NCBI GenBank assembly: GCA_042569905.1
Contig: JBHPHA010000009.1
Coordinates: 1 to 38,885 of the forward strand
Direction: 5' to 3'
Origin: JBHPHA01 sp042569905
GTDB lineage: Bacteria; Patescibacteriota; Minisyncoccia; Moranbacterales; UBA9337
Length of the DNA stretch: 38,885 nt
The translations under genes were made by a program, and so were the position numbers. Positions 15,316-23,524 of the stretch are shown piece by piece. The notes below the pieces were generated by a model, which had not been told where the DNA came from, did no database searches, and saw nothing but the letters and a program-made list of their open reading frames with translations. The stretch's first letter is position 1, and each line of letters starts with the position of its first letter.

Positions 15316-16041
15316 TTAAAGTAAACTTTTTATTAGCTCGTATTCTTTTTTTACATCTTGATGACTCAGAGCACTTTCGATAATAATTGGAATTAATGTG
15401 GATGCTTTTGATGCAACTTCGATTAACTCGGTTTGAAGTGTTTTGAAGATAGGCTCGTGAGACTCCCAATGTCCACTAATGTGAATTTCGACTATATTCT
15501 TTTTGAATTTTTTTAGAAAGTCGAAGGCAGACTCAATACTATTTCCATTGGTAATCCAATGATTGATGTCAAAAACCAACTTTATTTCGGGATATTTTGA
15601 AAGAATTTTTTGGATTTCTTTTTCGGTTTGAAAACATTCTTTTCTGTTATCCATGTTTTCAATCGCTATTGTGACAAACTGAGAGAACTCAATTAAGACG
15701 CCCCAGTCTATTACCAGGTCAGGGTGAAATACGGCACATCGAATGACGTTGTTATTTCTTCTGCAGAATTCTCGTAGCAATTCGACACTGCGTATGTGCC
15801 TACTGCTCCCATATTGAATATCAGTAGGCATATGCAAAGAGGAATGCGTAAATCCCATTAATTTATGCATATTTAATCCCCATAAAAGGGGTATTTGCTT
15901 GCATTCGTGGCAACTTATTTCTATTGCATTGGCTCCAGTTTCTTTGCAAAGAGAAACTGCCTGATCGGACACAGGCTGAATTTTTTTGTAAGTAACGCCT
16001 GTTGCTAGTCCGAGTAAATTATTTTTCTTTTTCTTCTTCAT
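15316..16041 (-). CDS. Xylose-isomerase/AP-endonuclease-like TIM-barrel protein
   Basis: A 241-residue TIM-barrel protein of the sugar-phosphate isomerase / AP endonuclease 2 fold. Visible strand-end motifs are GANAIEISCHE, FTHSSLHMP, CAVFHPDLV, VTIAIENMD, IKLVFDINHW, IVEIHISGH and PIIIESALS. The His, Glu and Asp residues at these strand ends are the places where members of the fold bind a divalent metal, so an active metalloenzyme is plausible, substrate unknown. Start ATG 16041 follows a GGGG run. It is divergent from the GH1 gene, and a sugar-related role would suit that neighbour, but this is only context. Confidence 0.75.
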   Translation of the reverse strand: MKKKKKNNLLGLATGVTYKKIQPVSDQAVSLCKETGANAIEISCHECKQIPLLWGLNMHKLMGFTHSSLHMPTDIQYGSSRHIRSVELLREFCRRNNNVIRCAVFHPDLVIDWGVLIEFSQFVTIAIENMDNRKECFQTEKEIQKILSKYPEIKLVFDINHWITNGNSIESAFDFLKKFKKNIVEIHISGHWESHEPIFKTLQTELIEVASKASTLIPIIIESALSHQDVKKEYELIKSLL

Positions 16042-16116
16042 TAGTAAGTACCCCTTTTTGTATTCATAAGAACTGTTAAAAAAGTACCAGATGTTGTAGA
16101 ATAAAGCAAGAAGATA

Positions 16117-16147
16117 TGATAGAGATTCGTGATTTGTGATAGAGATT
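16117..16147. repeat. 11-bp direct repeat in the divergent promoter region
   Basis: TGATAGAGATT occurs at 16117-16127 and 16137-16147, a 20-bp period, in the 166 bp between the divergent TIM-barrel and GH1 genes. It could be an operator; the same 20-bp spacing occurs upstream of lysS with a different sequence. Confidence 0.4.
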
Positions 16148-16207
16148 TGAGATGAATAATTTATAGACTTTGAAATTACTTTTATGCAAATAGGCGAAAG
16201 AGAAAAT

Positions 16208-17476
16208 ATGAAAAAAGAGAAAATAATCTTCCCAAGAGGCTTTTTATGGGGGGCTTCTACGTCAGCTCATCAGGTGGAAGGACACAATAATAATGACTGG
16301 AGTGAATGGGAGAAGGATAATGCGAGTAGGTTGGCTGGCAGTGCAGAGAAGAAATGGGGTTGTTGGCAGAAAAATAATTTTCCAGAAATGTTAAGAACAG
16401 ATAACTATATTTCAGGCAGGGCTTGTGACCATTATAACCGTTTTGCGGAAGATTTTGAGACTGCCAAAGAATTGGGTCACAACTCGCATAGATTTTCAAT
16501 AGAATGGTCAAGAATAGAGTCAGAAGAGGGAGTCTTTGATAAAAGAGAAATTAGGCATTATAGAGAAGTATTAGAGGATTTGAAGAAAAAAAACATTAAG
16601 CCTTTTGTGACTTTATGGCATTTCACAAATCCAATTTGGCTTAGTGAAGTAGGTGGAGTGGAATGTAAGAAATTTCCTTTCTATTTCTCAAGATATGCTA
16701 AGTTTGTTGTTGAAGAGCTGGGTGATTTGGTTGATTTTTGGATAACTTTTAATGAGCCAACTGGCTATATTGCAAGTACATATATTGCAGGTGATTGGCT
16801 TTTTCAGAAAAAGGATATTATAAGTGCGATTAAAGTTTTCAAGAATTTTTCAAAGGCACATAATCTGGCTTACGGTGAAATTCATTCAGTTCAAAAAAAT
16901 GCTAATGTTGGCTTGGCAAATATTATGTGGCACATTGAGCCGTATTACAGGAAGTCACCATTTGATATCTTATTTGCAAAATTAGCAAAGCACATTACAA
17001 ATAGAGAGATTTTAAACTTAACTAGAGGTAAGCATGATTTTTTGGCAGTTCAGTATTACTTTCATCGGTTTGCAAATATTCCGAGGGGTATGATAGAAGG
17101 CGATGGGATTGCTTCTGACATGGGGTGGGAGATTTTCCCTAAAGGGATCTATACTATTCTTAATGGTTTGAAGAAATACAATCTCCCGATTTATATTACG
17201 GAGAATGGTCTTGCTGACTCGGATGACAGTAGAAGGGAGGCTTTTATTAAGAATCATCTCTATTGGACTCATAAAGCAATCGAAGCAGGTGTTGATGTGA
17301 GAGGTTATTTTCATTGGTCACTTTTGGATAATTTCGAATGGGACAAAGGGTATTGGCCTAGATTTGGTCTTGTTGAGGTTGATCGAAGTACACTCGAAAG
17401 AAAGGTGAGACCAAGTGCTCTTCGTTATGCTAAGATCTGTAAGCGTAATAGCTTTGAGATTGAGATTGGTGAGTAG
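16208..17476 (+). CDS. Glycoside hydrolase family 1 (beta-glycosidase)
   Basis: A 422-residue GH1 enzyme, slightly shorter than the usual 440-480. FPRGFLWGASTSAHQVEG is the family N-terminal signature, followed by HRFSIEWSRI, the acid/base Glu183 in TFNEP, NYYFHR-like QYYFHRF, the nucleophile Glu332 in YITENGLAD, and the aglycone-side HWSLLDNFEWDKGYWPRFGL. It is expected to be a retaining beta-glucosidase/galactosidase on oligosaccharides. No signal peptide is seen, so it acts in the cytoplasm. ATG 16208 (MKKEKIIFPRG) is preferred to ATG 16184. A terminator follows. Confidence 0.95.
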   Translation: MKKEKIIFPRGFLWGASTSAHQVEGHNNNDWSEWEKDNASRLAGSAEKKWGCWQKNNFPEMLRTDNYISGRACDHYNRFAEDFETAKELGHNSHRFSIEWSRIESEEGVFDKREIRHYREVLEDLKKKNIKPFVTLWHFTNPIWLSEVGGVECKKFPFYFSRYAKFVVEELGDLVDFWITFNEPTGYIASTYIAGDWLFQKKDIISAIKVFKNFSKAHNLAYGEIHSVQKNANVGLANIMWHIEPYYRKSPFDILFAKLAKHITNREILNLTRGKHDFLAVQYYFHRFANIPRGMIEGDGIASDMGWEIFPKGIYTILNGLKKYNLPIYITENGLADSDDSRREAFIKNHLYWTHKAIEAGVDVRGYFHWSLLDNFEWDKGYWPRFGLVEVDRSTLERKVRPSALRYAKICKRNSFEIEIGE

Positions 17477-17493
17477 TTGTTTCTGAGATTTGG

Positions 17494-17525
17494 AGCTCTT
17501 ACTGAAATTAGTAAGGGCTTTTTTG
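17494..17525 (+). terminator. Terminator after the GH1 gene
   Basis: AGCTCTTACT (17494-17503) pairs with AGTAAGGGCT (17510-17519) with one G-T pair, then TTTTTTG. Confidence 0.8.
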
Positions 17526-17545
17526 TTCAGTAAAATAGCTTGGAT

Positions 17546-17574
17546 TTGCCAAGAGTGGTTTTTTTGGATAGAAT
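17546..17574 (+). promoter_or_regulatory. Promoter for rplI
   Basis: TTGCCA at 17546-17551, 17-nt spacer, TAGAAT at 17569-17574, about 40 bp before the rplI start. Confidence 0.6.
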
Positions 17575-17615
17575 TATGAGAGTTAGGTATATTGTAATTA
17601 TTAATCTTTTTTATT

Positions 17616-18056
17616 ATGAAAGTTATATTGATTAAGGATGTTAAGAATATTGGTAGGGCAGGTGATTTTAAGGATGTGAATGATGGTTATGCTCGTAACT
17701 TTCTTTTACCAAAAGGGTTGGCTGAAGTTGCAACTGATGGAGTTATGAAAAGAGTAGCAAGAAATAAGGCTAATGAAGAAAAGCAGCAATCTGGCAAGGA
17801 AAAGGAAATGAGAGAGTTGGCTAATGATATTGAAGGGAAGAAAGTTATCATTAAGGTAAAAGCAAAAGATGGGAAACTTTTTGGCTCTATTAGTGAAAAG
17901 AATGTAGCAAAAGAACTGAAAAAATTAGATTCAAGAATAACTGAAAAAATGTTTTCATTAGGTGGACCTATAAAAGAACTTGGAGAAAAAAAATTGTCTC
18001 TGGAGCTTTTTTCTGGTATTAACGCTAAAGTTGTTATTGCCGTTGAGGGGGAATAG
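17616..18056 (+). CDS. rplI: 50S ribosomal protein bL9
   Basis: A 146-residue bL9 of normal length. The N-terminal RNA-binding domain shows MKVILIKDVKNIGRAGD and VNDGYARNFLLPKGLAEVA. A long connecting helix (about 41-75) follows, then the C-terminal domain with KAKDGKLFGSIS and LGGPIKELGEKKLSLEL. Several CPR lineages lack bL9, so its presence is informative about the lineage. No SD. It stands alone between terminators rather than beside rpsF/ssb/rpsR as in many bacteria. Confidence 0.97.
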   Translation: MKVILIKDVKNIGRAGDFKDVNDGYARNFLLPKGLAEVATDGVMKRVARNKANEEKQQSGKEKEMRELANDIEGKKVIIKVKAKDGKLFGSISEKNVAKELKKLDSRITEKMFSLGGPIKELGEKKLSLELFSGINAKVVIAVEGE

Positions 18057-18081
18057 GTATTTAAAAAGATCATAAATAATT

Positions 18082-18114
18082 AAAAAGTCGCGGTGAAAAC
18101 AGGTGCGACTTTTT
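18082..18114 (+). terminator. Terminator after rplI
   Basis: AAAAAGTCGC (18082-18091) pairs with GCGACTTTTT (18105-18114) around a 13-nt loop. Confidence 0.75.
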
Positions 18115-18192
18115 GACTAAAGGTAGAGTTTGTTTGTAAAGTCTCTTTCGCAGTAGCGTGTAGATGTTTTAAATAGATTCTTGATAAAAGAT

Positions 18193-19827
18193 ATGGAGAA
18201 AAAAACAAAGTATATATTTGTGTTAGGGGGAGTGATGAGTGGAATTGGTAAGGGTATCGCGTCTTCTTCTGTTGGAGCAACACTGAAAGCAAGAGGATTG
18301 GGTGTGACTGCAATTAAGATTGATCCTTATGTGAATGTTGATGCTGGAACAATGAATCCAACAGAGCATGGAGAGGTTTTCGTGATGGATAGTGGACTTG
18401 AAACTGATCAGGATATGGGGAATTATGAGAGGTTTATGGAGATTACTCTTCCGCCAACAAACTATATGACAACCGGAAGTGTTTATCAGAAAGTAATTCA
18501 AAGAGAGAGAAATCTTGAATACAAGGGGAAATGCGTTCAGATTATTCCGCACGTTACTGATGAGGTGATTAACACAATTGTGGACGCTGGAAAGGGTGAT
18601 GATGTTGATGTTGTGATTACTGAAATTGGTGGAACTGTAGGGGATTATGAAAATATGCTTTTTATGGAAGCAGCTCGTCAAATGAAGCTTAGAAATCCTA
18701 AGGATGTTGCTTTCATTATGATTACGTATCTTCCATATCCTCCAAAGGTTGGGGAAATGAAAACTAAACCTACTCAGCAAGCTGTTAGGGAGTTGAATGC
18801 AAATGGAATTAATCCAGATGTGATTATTGCAAGAAGTGAAGTTGAGATTGATGAAAAGAGAAAAGGGAAGATCGCCTTGTTTTGTAATGTAGAAGAGGAG
18901 GATATTATTTCAGCTCCAGATATTGATTCTGTGTATGAGGTTCCAATTAATTTTGAAAAAGATGGATTAAGTGATCGATTAGTGAGTAAGTTGGGTCTTG
19001 AAACTGGTGAGCCTGATTTAAGTAGATGGGAAGCTTTGGTTGAGGATATAAGAAACTCAAAAGAACCATTGAAGATTGGAGTTGTGGGGAAATATTTTGA
19101 AACTGGAAAATTTGTTTTAAGTGATTCCTATATCAGTGTTATTGAGGCTATTAAACATTCTTGTTATAAAGCTAGGGTGAAGCCTGAGATTGAATGGCTA
19201 AGTAGTGACGATTTTGAAGGTGATGTTACTAAGCTGGAGGAATTAAGTAAGTATGCCGGGATTATTGTTCCAGGTGGATTTGGTTCAAGGGGGATTGAAG
19301 GCAAAATTAATGTTATTCAGCATTGTAGGGAGAATAAAATTCCATTCTTAGGTATTTGTTACGGAATGCAACTTTCTGTTATTGAATATTGTCGAAATGT
19401 ATTAGGTATTAAAGATGCACATACCACTGAAATCGACAGGGAGACAAAAAATCCTGTGATTGATATTATGCCTGATCAGAAAAAGAACCTTGAAGATGGA
19501 AATTATGGAGCAACTATGAGATTAGGGTCTTACGATGCAGTCTTGAGTGAGGGAACGGTTGCTTATGATGCTTATGGTAAGAGTGATATTTCTGAGAGAC
19601 ATCGACATAGATGGGAAGTAAATCCTGAATATATTGAGCAAATTGAAAAAGGAGGACTCGTTTTTTCAGGAAAATCTGAAGATGGAACATTGATGGAAAT
19701 TGCAGAACTTTCAAAAGAGGAACATCCATTCTTTCTGGTAACTCAATTTCACCCAGAATTTAAATCTTCTCCATTAAGCGCGCATCCATTATTTTCTGAA
19801 TTCGTGAAAGCAGCTAAAGCTAGATAG
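18193..19827 (+). CDS. pyrG: CTP synthase
   Basis: A 544-residue CTP synthase making CTP from UTP, ATP and glutamine. The N-terminal synthase domain has YIFVLGGVMSGIGKGI (P-loop), IKIDPYVNVDAGTMNP and EHGEVFV, TEIGGTVGDYE and KTKPTQQAVREL. The C-terminal class I glutamine amidotransferase domain has PGGFGSRG, FLGICYGMQ with the nucleophile Cys389, and QFHPEFKS with the catalytic His and Glu. ATG 18193 (MEKKTKYIFVLGG) is preferred over an in-frame TTG at 18181. Monocistronic, with a terminator downstream. Confidence 0.98.
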   Translation: MEKKTKYIFVLGGVMSGIGKGIASSSVGATLKARGLGVTAIKIDPYVNVDAGTMNPTEHGEVFVMDSGLETDQDMGNYERFMEITLPPTNYMTTGSVYQKVIQRERNLEYKGKCVQIIPHVTDEVINTIVDAGKGDDVDVVITEIGGTVGDYENMLFMEAARQMKLRNPKDVAFIMITYLPYPPKVGEMKTKPTQQAVRELNANGINPDVIIARSEVEIDEKRKGKIALFCNVEEEDIISAPDIDSVYEVPINFEKDGLSDRLVSKLGLETGEPDLSRWEALVEDIRNSKEPLKIGVVGKYFETGKFVLSDSYISVIEAIKHSCYKARVKPEIEWLSSDDFEGDVTKLEELSKYAGIIVPGGFGSRGIEGKINVIQHCRENKIPFLGICYGMQLSVIEYCRNVLGIKDAHTTEIDRETKNPVIDIMPDQKKNLEDGNYGATMRLGSYDAVLSEGTVAYDAYGKSDISERHRHRWEVNPEYIEQIEKGGLVFSGKSEDGTLMEIAELSKEEHPFFLVTQFHPEFKSSPLSAHPLFSEFVKAAKAR

Positions 19828-19847
19828 GGTTTTGTGATTTGAGAAGT

Positions 19848-19879
19848 AAAAACCACTCTGATTAATTAGGGTGGTTTTT
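19848..19879 (+). terminator. Terminator after pyrG
   Basis: AAAAACCAC pairs with GTGGTTTTT across 19848-19879, loop about 14 nt. Confidence 0.75.
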
Positions 19880-20021
19880 AATTTGATTTTTGAGTTTTTT
19901 CAGATCTCAACTCGTAAGTCTCAAGGTTAATTCTATTTACTTTTTCTGAGATATGTGATAAAAATATATGAGTTCTTGAAATCGTTTAGGGACTAGTTTT
20001 TTGAAATATTAATGCGTTATT

Positions 20022-20039
20022 TTACCCAATGTAGGGTAA
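20022..20039. promoter_or_regulatory. Inverted repeat upstream of the CBS-transporter operon
   Basis: TTACCC (20022-20027) and GGGTAA (20034-20039) are inverted around AATGTA, 23 bp before the SD of the CBS gene. It could be an operator or a leader hairpin. I see no convincing sigma-70 promoter with it. Confidence 0.4.
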
Positions 20040-20076
20040 TTTTATTAAACCTAAATTTCTTAGGAGGATTGGAATT

Positions 20077-20577
20077 ATGAGTGTACCAGTGAAGAAGATA
20101 ATGGTGCTAATTGAGAATGTAGCCTGCTTGAGTCGTGAAATGACACTTAGGGAAGCTGATAAGGTCCTTAAGGAGAATGGCAGTGCTATTGGGGGAGAAG
20201 TTTTTCCTCTGAAAGGCACCGTTGTCTTAGATGGGGAAAATAATTATGTAGGCATATTGTCCATGAAGGATATCTTGAATAAAGTTATTCCTTCATATGT
20301 TAAAGGTAATCTGGTGGGAATAACTTTCGATGATCAATTAGAGCAACGAGTTGCTCGTGTTTGGGATACTGAATTAGTTGAAGATGCAATGATTAGAGAA
20401 GTAGTCGTTATCAATCATAATGACTGTATTATGAAATGTCTTGAGATAATGATTGAGAAAGGTTTTCAGCGAATGCCTGTAGTTGACGATGCGGATAATG
20501 TAATAGGAATGATATATATCCGCAGGCTTTACGACTATGTTACTTCGAAAGCACCAGTAGATAGAGGTGGAAAATAA
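20077..20577 (+). CDS. Tandem CBS-domain protein
   Basis: A 166-residue protein made of two CBS motifs (about residues 5-75 and 98-160). Signatures include VVLDGENNYVGILSMKDIL for the first and MPVVDDADNVIGMIYIRRL for the second. CBS pairs bind adenine nucleotides and regulate attached or partner enzymes and transporters. Here the stop codon overlaps the start of the antiporter gene (TAATG), so the two are translationally coupled and the protein is very likely the regulatory partner of that transporter. Start set by AGGAGG at 20062-20067. Confidence 0.88.
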   Translation: MSVPVKKIMVLIENVACLSREMTLREADKVLKENGSAIGGEVFPLKGTVVLDGENNYVGILSMKDILNKVIPSYVKGNLVGITFDDQLEQRVARVWDTELVEDAMIREVVVINHNDCIMKCLEIMIEKGFQRMPVVDDADNVIGMIYIRRLYDYVTSKAPVDRGGK

Positions 20578-21986
20578 TGGATCCAGTTCATGCAGCAAAA
20601 GAGGTGGCGGAAAACGCGCCTATCTTGATGGATGTTAAGTTCTGGTCAGCGTGTGGTATATTTGGTGTCGCACTTTTTTTGATCATAACTGAAAAGATTG
20701 ATAAAACTGTTGCGGCGATATTTGGATCTGCTCTGGTTTTGGTGTCAGGAATCCTAACTTATGAAGGAGCTTTTCACGTAATAGGTACTGGGGTTGACTG
20801 GAATGTTATATTCTTGTTGATTGGAATGATGATAATTATTAATATCATGCGCCCAACTGGCGTGTTTGAATATGTGGCCTTTAAAGGTGCGCAGCTGGGT
20901 AGGGGTGAACCGATTCGAATAATGATAATTTTTTCGATTATCACAGCTATTTCTTCGGCGTTCTTGGATAATGTGACCACGGTTCTTCTTTTAGCGCCGG
21001 TCACCTTGTTAATTGCAGATGCACTTGAGATTAACCCAATCCCATTTCTTATTGTGGAGGCGCTTGCATCGAATATTGGGGGAACTGCGACGTTGATTGG
21101 TGATCCTCCAAATATTATGATTGCCTCTAAGGCGCACTTGAGTTTTATGGATTTTTTCTATAATCTTGCTCCGATTGTGTCTATTATGTGCATGGTCTGC
21201 GGAATTGTTTTATGGCTCTTTTTTCGTAAAAAATTAAAAGCCTCTGAAAAAAATAAAGCAAAAATCATGAATATGAATGTAAGAGAGGCAATTAAGGATC
21301 CTGTATCATTAAGGAAGTCGTTGTTTGTCCTCGGTGTTGTCCTTGTTGGCTTCATGCTTCATGGAGTTTTGCACTTGCAGCCATCAGTAATTGCGCTTTT
21401 TGGTGCGGGTCTTTTGCTTGTTATATCTAATCCTGATCATGAAAAAGTTCATAAAGTTTTGGCTGAAGTGGAATGGAATGTCATATTTTTCTTTATTGGT
21501 CTATTTATCATGGTTGGTGGTCTGGTAGAGGTCGGGGCGATTAAGTGGCTGTCTCAGCAGATGCTAGATGCTACTAAGGGCAACATGATTGCCACTGCAA
21601 CAGTGATAATGTGGTTTTCTGCTGTAGCATCGGCTGTTGTAGACAATATTCCGTATGTTGCTACAATGAACCCGCTGGTTATTGATATGGCTAAGGAACT
21701 GTGGCCAAACCTTTCTGGTGTAGATTTACTGCAACATCCGGATTTGATGCCAATATGGTGGTCAGAAGCGCTGGGTGCTTGTCTCGGTGGCAACGGATCC
21801 CCAATCGGAGCTTCTGCTAATGTTATTGTGATCGGGATGGCAGCTAAGGCAGGCTATAAGATTAGTACTAAAGAGTTTGTAAGTTACGGCATTCCAGTCG
21901 TGATGTTGACCGTTACAATGTCTATGATTTATGTCTGGTGGAGATATTACTCCATTGCAGATGGTTGGGGATTGATGTTTGGTTAA
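20577..21986 (+). CDS. ArsB/NhaD-family ion transporter
   Basis: A 469-residue protein with about 11-13 TM segments, of the ArsB/NhaD ion-transporter superfamily. Conserved features are FLDNVTTVLLLAPVT, NIGGTATLIGDPPN, a second-half repeat VVDNIPYVATMNP and LGGNGSPIGASANV. These paired NxT/S and GDPPN or GxxxGASAN re-entrant motifs are typical of both NhaD Na+/H+ antiporters and ArsB-like exporters. No arsR or arsC is nearby, so Na+/H+ exchange or organic-anion transport is more likely than arsenite export. The start is coupled to the CBS gene with SD GAGGTGG at 20564-20570. GC looks somewhat higher than in neighbours by eye, which, with the SD, suggests acquisition. Confidence 0.92.
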   Translation: MDPVHAAKEVAENAPILMDVKFWSACGIFGVALFLIITEKIDKTVAAIFGSALVLVSGILTYEGAFHVIGTGVDWNVIFLLIGMMIIINIMRPTGVFEYVAFKGAQLGRGEPIRIMIIFSIITAISSAFLDNVTTVLLLAPVTLLIADALEINPIPFLIVEALASNIGGTATLIGDPPNIMIASKAHLSFMDFFYNLAPIVSIMCMVCGIVLWLFFRKKLKASEKNKAKIMNMNVREAIKDPVSLRKSLFVLGVVLVGFMLHGVLHLQPSVIALFGAGLLLVISNPDHEKVHKVLAEVEWNVIFFFIGLFIMVGGLVEVGAIKWLSQQMLDATKGNMIATATVIMWFSAVASAVVDNIPYVATMNPLVIDMAKELWPNLSGVDLLQHPDLMPIWWSEALGACLGGNGSPIGASANVIVIGMAAKAGYKISTKEFVSYGIPVVMLTVTMSMIYVWWRYYSIADGWGLMFG

Positions 21987-22018
21987 TTTTTAGGTCATAT
22001 AACGCTTAGTTAATTTTT

Positions 22019-22054
22019 AACTCCCCTATGGATAAATATCCACAGGGGAGTTTT
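22019..22054 (+). terminator. Terminator after the transporter
   Basis: AACTCCCCT pairs with AGGGGAGTT across 22019-22054, and a second inner stem TGGATA/TATCCA is possible. A T-run follows. Confidence 0.85.
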
Positions 22055-22083
22055 GTTTATTATTAAAAAAACAAAAATAGCTA

Positions 22084-22112
22084 TTGACAAAATTTCAAAA
22101 ATAGATTATAAT
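22084..22112 (+). promoter_or_regulatory. Perfect-consensus sigma-70 promoter for khpA
   Basis: TTGACA at 22084-22089, a 17-nt spacer, TATAAT at 22107-22112: both hexamers match the consensus in full. The leader to the ATG is about 70 nt. This predicts one of the strongest promoters in the window. Confidence 0.9.
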
Positions 22113-22188
22113 AGAGGTGCAGAGTAGAGAAAGGTAAAAAGGTTTAAGTCGGACCATTTTATGCCTGTCTCTCGCAATTTAAGAAATA

Positions 22189-22539
22189 ATGAATAAGAAA
22201 AAAATTATGACAGAAGAAAGAACAACAGATGCTGGATTCATTGAACAAGTTGTTAAAATGCTTGTTGACAACCCAGAGGCTGTAAAAGTAGAAAGAAAAG
22301 TAGATGAAATGGGTGTGCTTATTACGTTAGACGTAGATCCACAAGATATGGGGATGGTTATTGGACGCGAAGGGCAAACTGCAAAGGCTTTAAGAACTCT
22401 TTTGAGAGTTATTGGAGCTAGAAACAACGCTCGTGTAAATCTAAAAATCAATGAACCAGAAGGTTCTGAGAGAGCTGTTAAAGCAGCAGCAGAAAAGAAA
22501 AGCATCGACGAGGTTGTAGAAGACATTAACAATATCTAG
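22189..22539 (+). CDS. KH-domain RNA-binding protein (KhpA-like)
   Basis: A 116-residue single KH-domain protein. After a polar N-terminus, residues about 18-90 match KhpA: VVKMLVDNPEAVKVER, LITLDVDPQDMGMVIG and REGQTAKALRTLLR (GxxG loop = GREG), then ARVNLKINEP. A C-terminal helical tail of about 25 residues is longer than in KhpA. KhpA pairs with KhpB in other bacteria and binds many RNAs. Two in-frame ATGs (22189, 22207) are possible, both in A-rich context without SD. It is driven by a perfect promoter and closed by a terminator, so it is monocistronic and probably abundant. It is not beside rpsP as in many genomes. Confidence 0.9.
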   Translation: MNKKKIMTEERTTDAGFIEQVVKMLVDNPEAVKVERKVDEMGVLITLDVDPQDMGMVIGREGQTAKALRTLLRVIGARNNARVNLKINEPEGSERAVKAAAEKKSIDEVVEDINNI

Positions 22540-22556
22540 TCTCGTTTTGATATAAG

Positions 22557-22586
22557 AAAACACCCCACTTGCTGGGGTGTTTTTTG
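22557..22586 (+). terminator. Terminator after khpA
   Basis: AAAACACCCC (22557-22566) pairs with GGGGTGTTTT (22574-22583), loop ACTTGCT, T-run. Confidence 0.9.
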
Positions 22587-22676
22587 TTTGTACAAAAAAG
22601 TACAAATCTAATTATAAATCTGCACATTGATCCATCTCTTTGATATTGTATGATGTGAGTCTAGCTGTTATTCACA

Positions 22677-22705
22677 TTGATATTTTTAGTAAAAAATAGT
22701 ATTAT
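22677..22705 (+). promoter_or_regulatory. Promoter for the scpA operon
   Basis: TTGATA at 22677-22682, 17-nt spacer, TATTAT at 22700-22705, 43 bp before scpA. Confidence 0.7.
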
Positions 22706-22748
22706 GATTAAAGTAGTGGTTTGGGTATTTTTTGAATAAAGAAAGTAT

Positions 22749-23453
22749 ATGTATAAGGTTAAAATCAAACAATTTGAGGGGCCACTAGATCTTCTTTTGG
22801 ACTTAACTTCAAAGGAAAAATTAGATATCACAAGGATGAGCTTGGCGCAAGTTACGGATCAGTATTTGGAGTATATAGAGGATAAGGATAATATAAGCTT
22901 AGAAAGTCTGGCTGATTTTTTGAGTATTGCTTCTAAATTAATATTGATTAAGTCTAAGTCCTTGCTGCCTTTGTTAGTTTTGACGGAAGATGAAGAGGAA
23001 GAAATTGAGGATTTAGAGCAGAGATTGGCAGAATACAAGAAATTCAAGGATGCCTCTGTTAAGATTTCTGAAATGGTTGAAGGTAATAATGAATCTTTCT
23101 CTAGGGAGAGTTTTTTTGGGATTAAATGTTTTTTTAATCCTCCAGAGGGAATTGGTATAGAAGAGATTAAGAATGCTTATCTCGGACTGTCAGAAGAAGT
23201 TCCAGTAATTGATCAAATTGATGAGGAGATGATGCAGGAAGTTATTTCTCTTGAGGAAAAAATAACAGATTTTCAAAAGATGATTAAGAGGAGGGTGGAA
23301 ACTTCTTTTGCTCAATTGGTTAAAGATTCTGATGACAAGATTGAGGTAGTAGTTTCTTTTTTGGCGATGCTTGAAATGGTGAAGCAACGCATAATTAAAG
23401 TTGAACAGACAAGTGTTTTTGATGATATTAAGTTGAAAATGAAGAGTGATTAA
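22749..23453 (+). CDS. scpA: Segregation and condensation protein A
   Basis: A 234-residue kleisin. The N-terminal signature FEGPLDLLLDL...EKLDI and the DFLSIASKLILIKSKSLLP helix are typical, with an acidic middle (EDEEEEIEDLEQRL) and a C-terminal winged helix (VVVSFLAMLEMVKQRIIKVEQ). It bridges the SMC heads together with ScpB. It leads a run of six genes (scpA, scpB, dacA, mraY, pgk, eno) with gaps of about 70 bp or less and no terminator until after eno. Confidence 0.95.
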   Translation: MYKVKIKQFEGPLDLLLDLTSKEKLDITRMSLAQVTDQYLEYIEDKDNISLESLADFLSIASKLILIKSKSLLPLLVLTEDEEEEIEDLEQRLAEYKKFKDASVKISEMVEGNNESFSRESFFGIKCFFNPPEGIGIEEIKNAYLGLSEEVPVIDQIDEEMMQEVISLEEKITDFQKMIKRRVETSFAQLVKDSDDKIEVVVSFLAMLEMVKQRIIKVEQTSVFDDIKLKMKSD

Positions 23454-23524
23454 TGTGTTTTATTAAGTTGCCTTTAAATAAATAGCTGAAAGATTTCTGA
23501 GGTTTGTTTAAAGTTTTATTTTTT

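Noticed and set aside
18223..18780. 185-residue minus-strand frame within pyrG
   Set aside because: Antisense to conserved CTP synthase coding sequence; His/Asn/Ser-rich translation without motifs.
20577..21986. Arsenic-resistance operon
   Set aside because: The transporter is in the ArsB/NhaD superfamily, but no arsR, arsC or arsA gene is near and the partner is a CBS protein.
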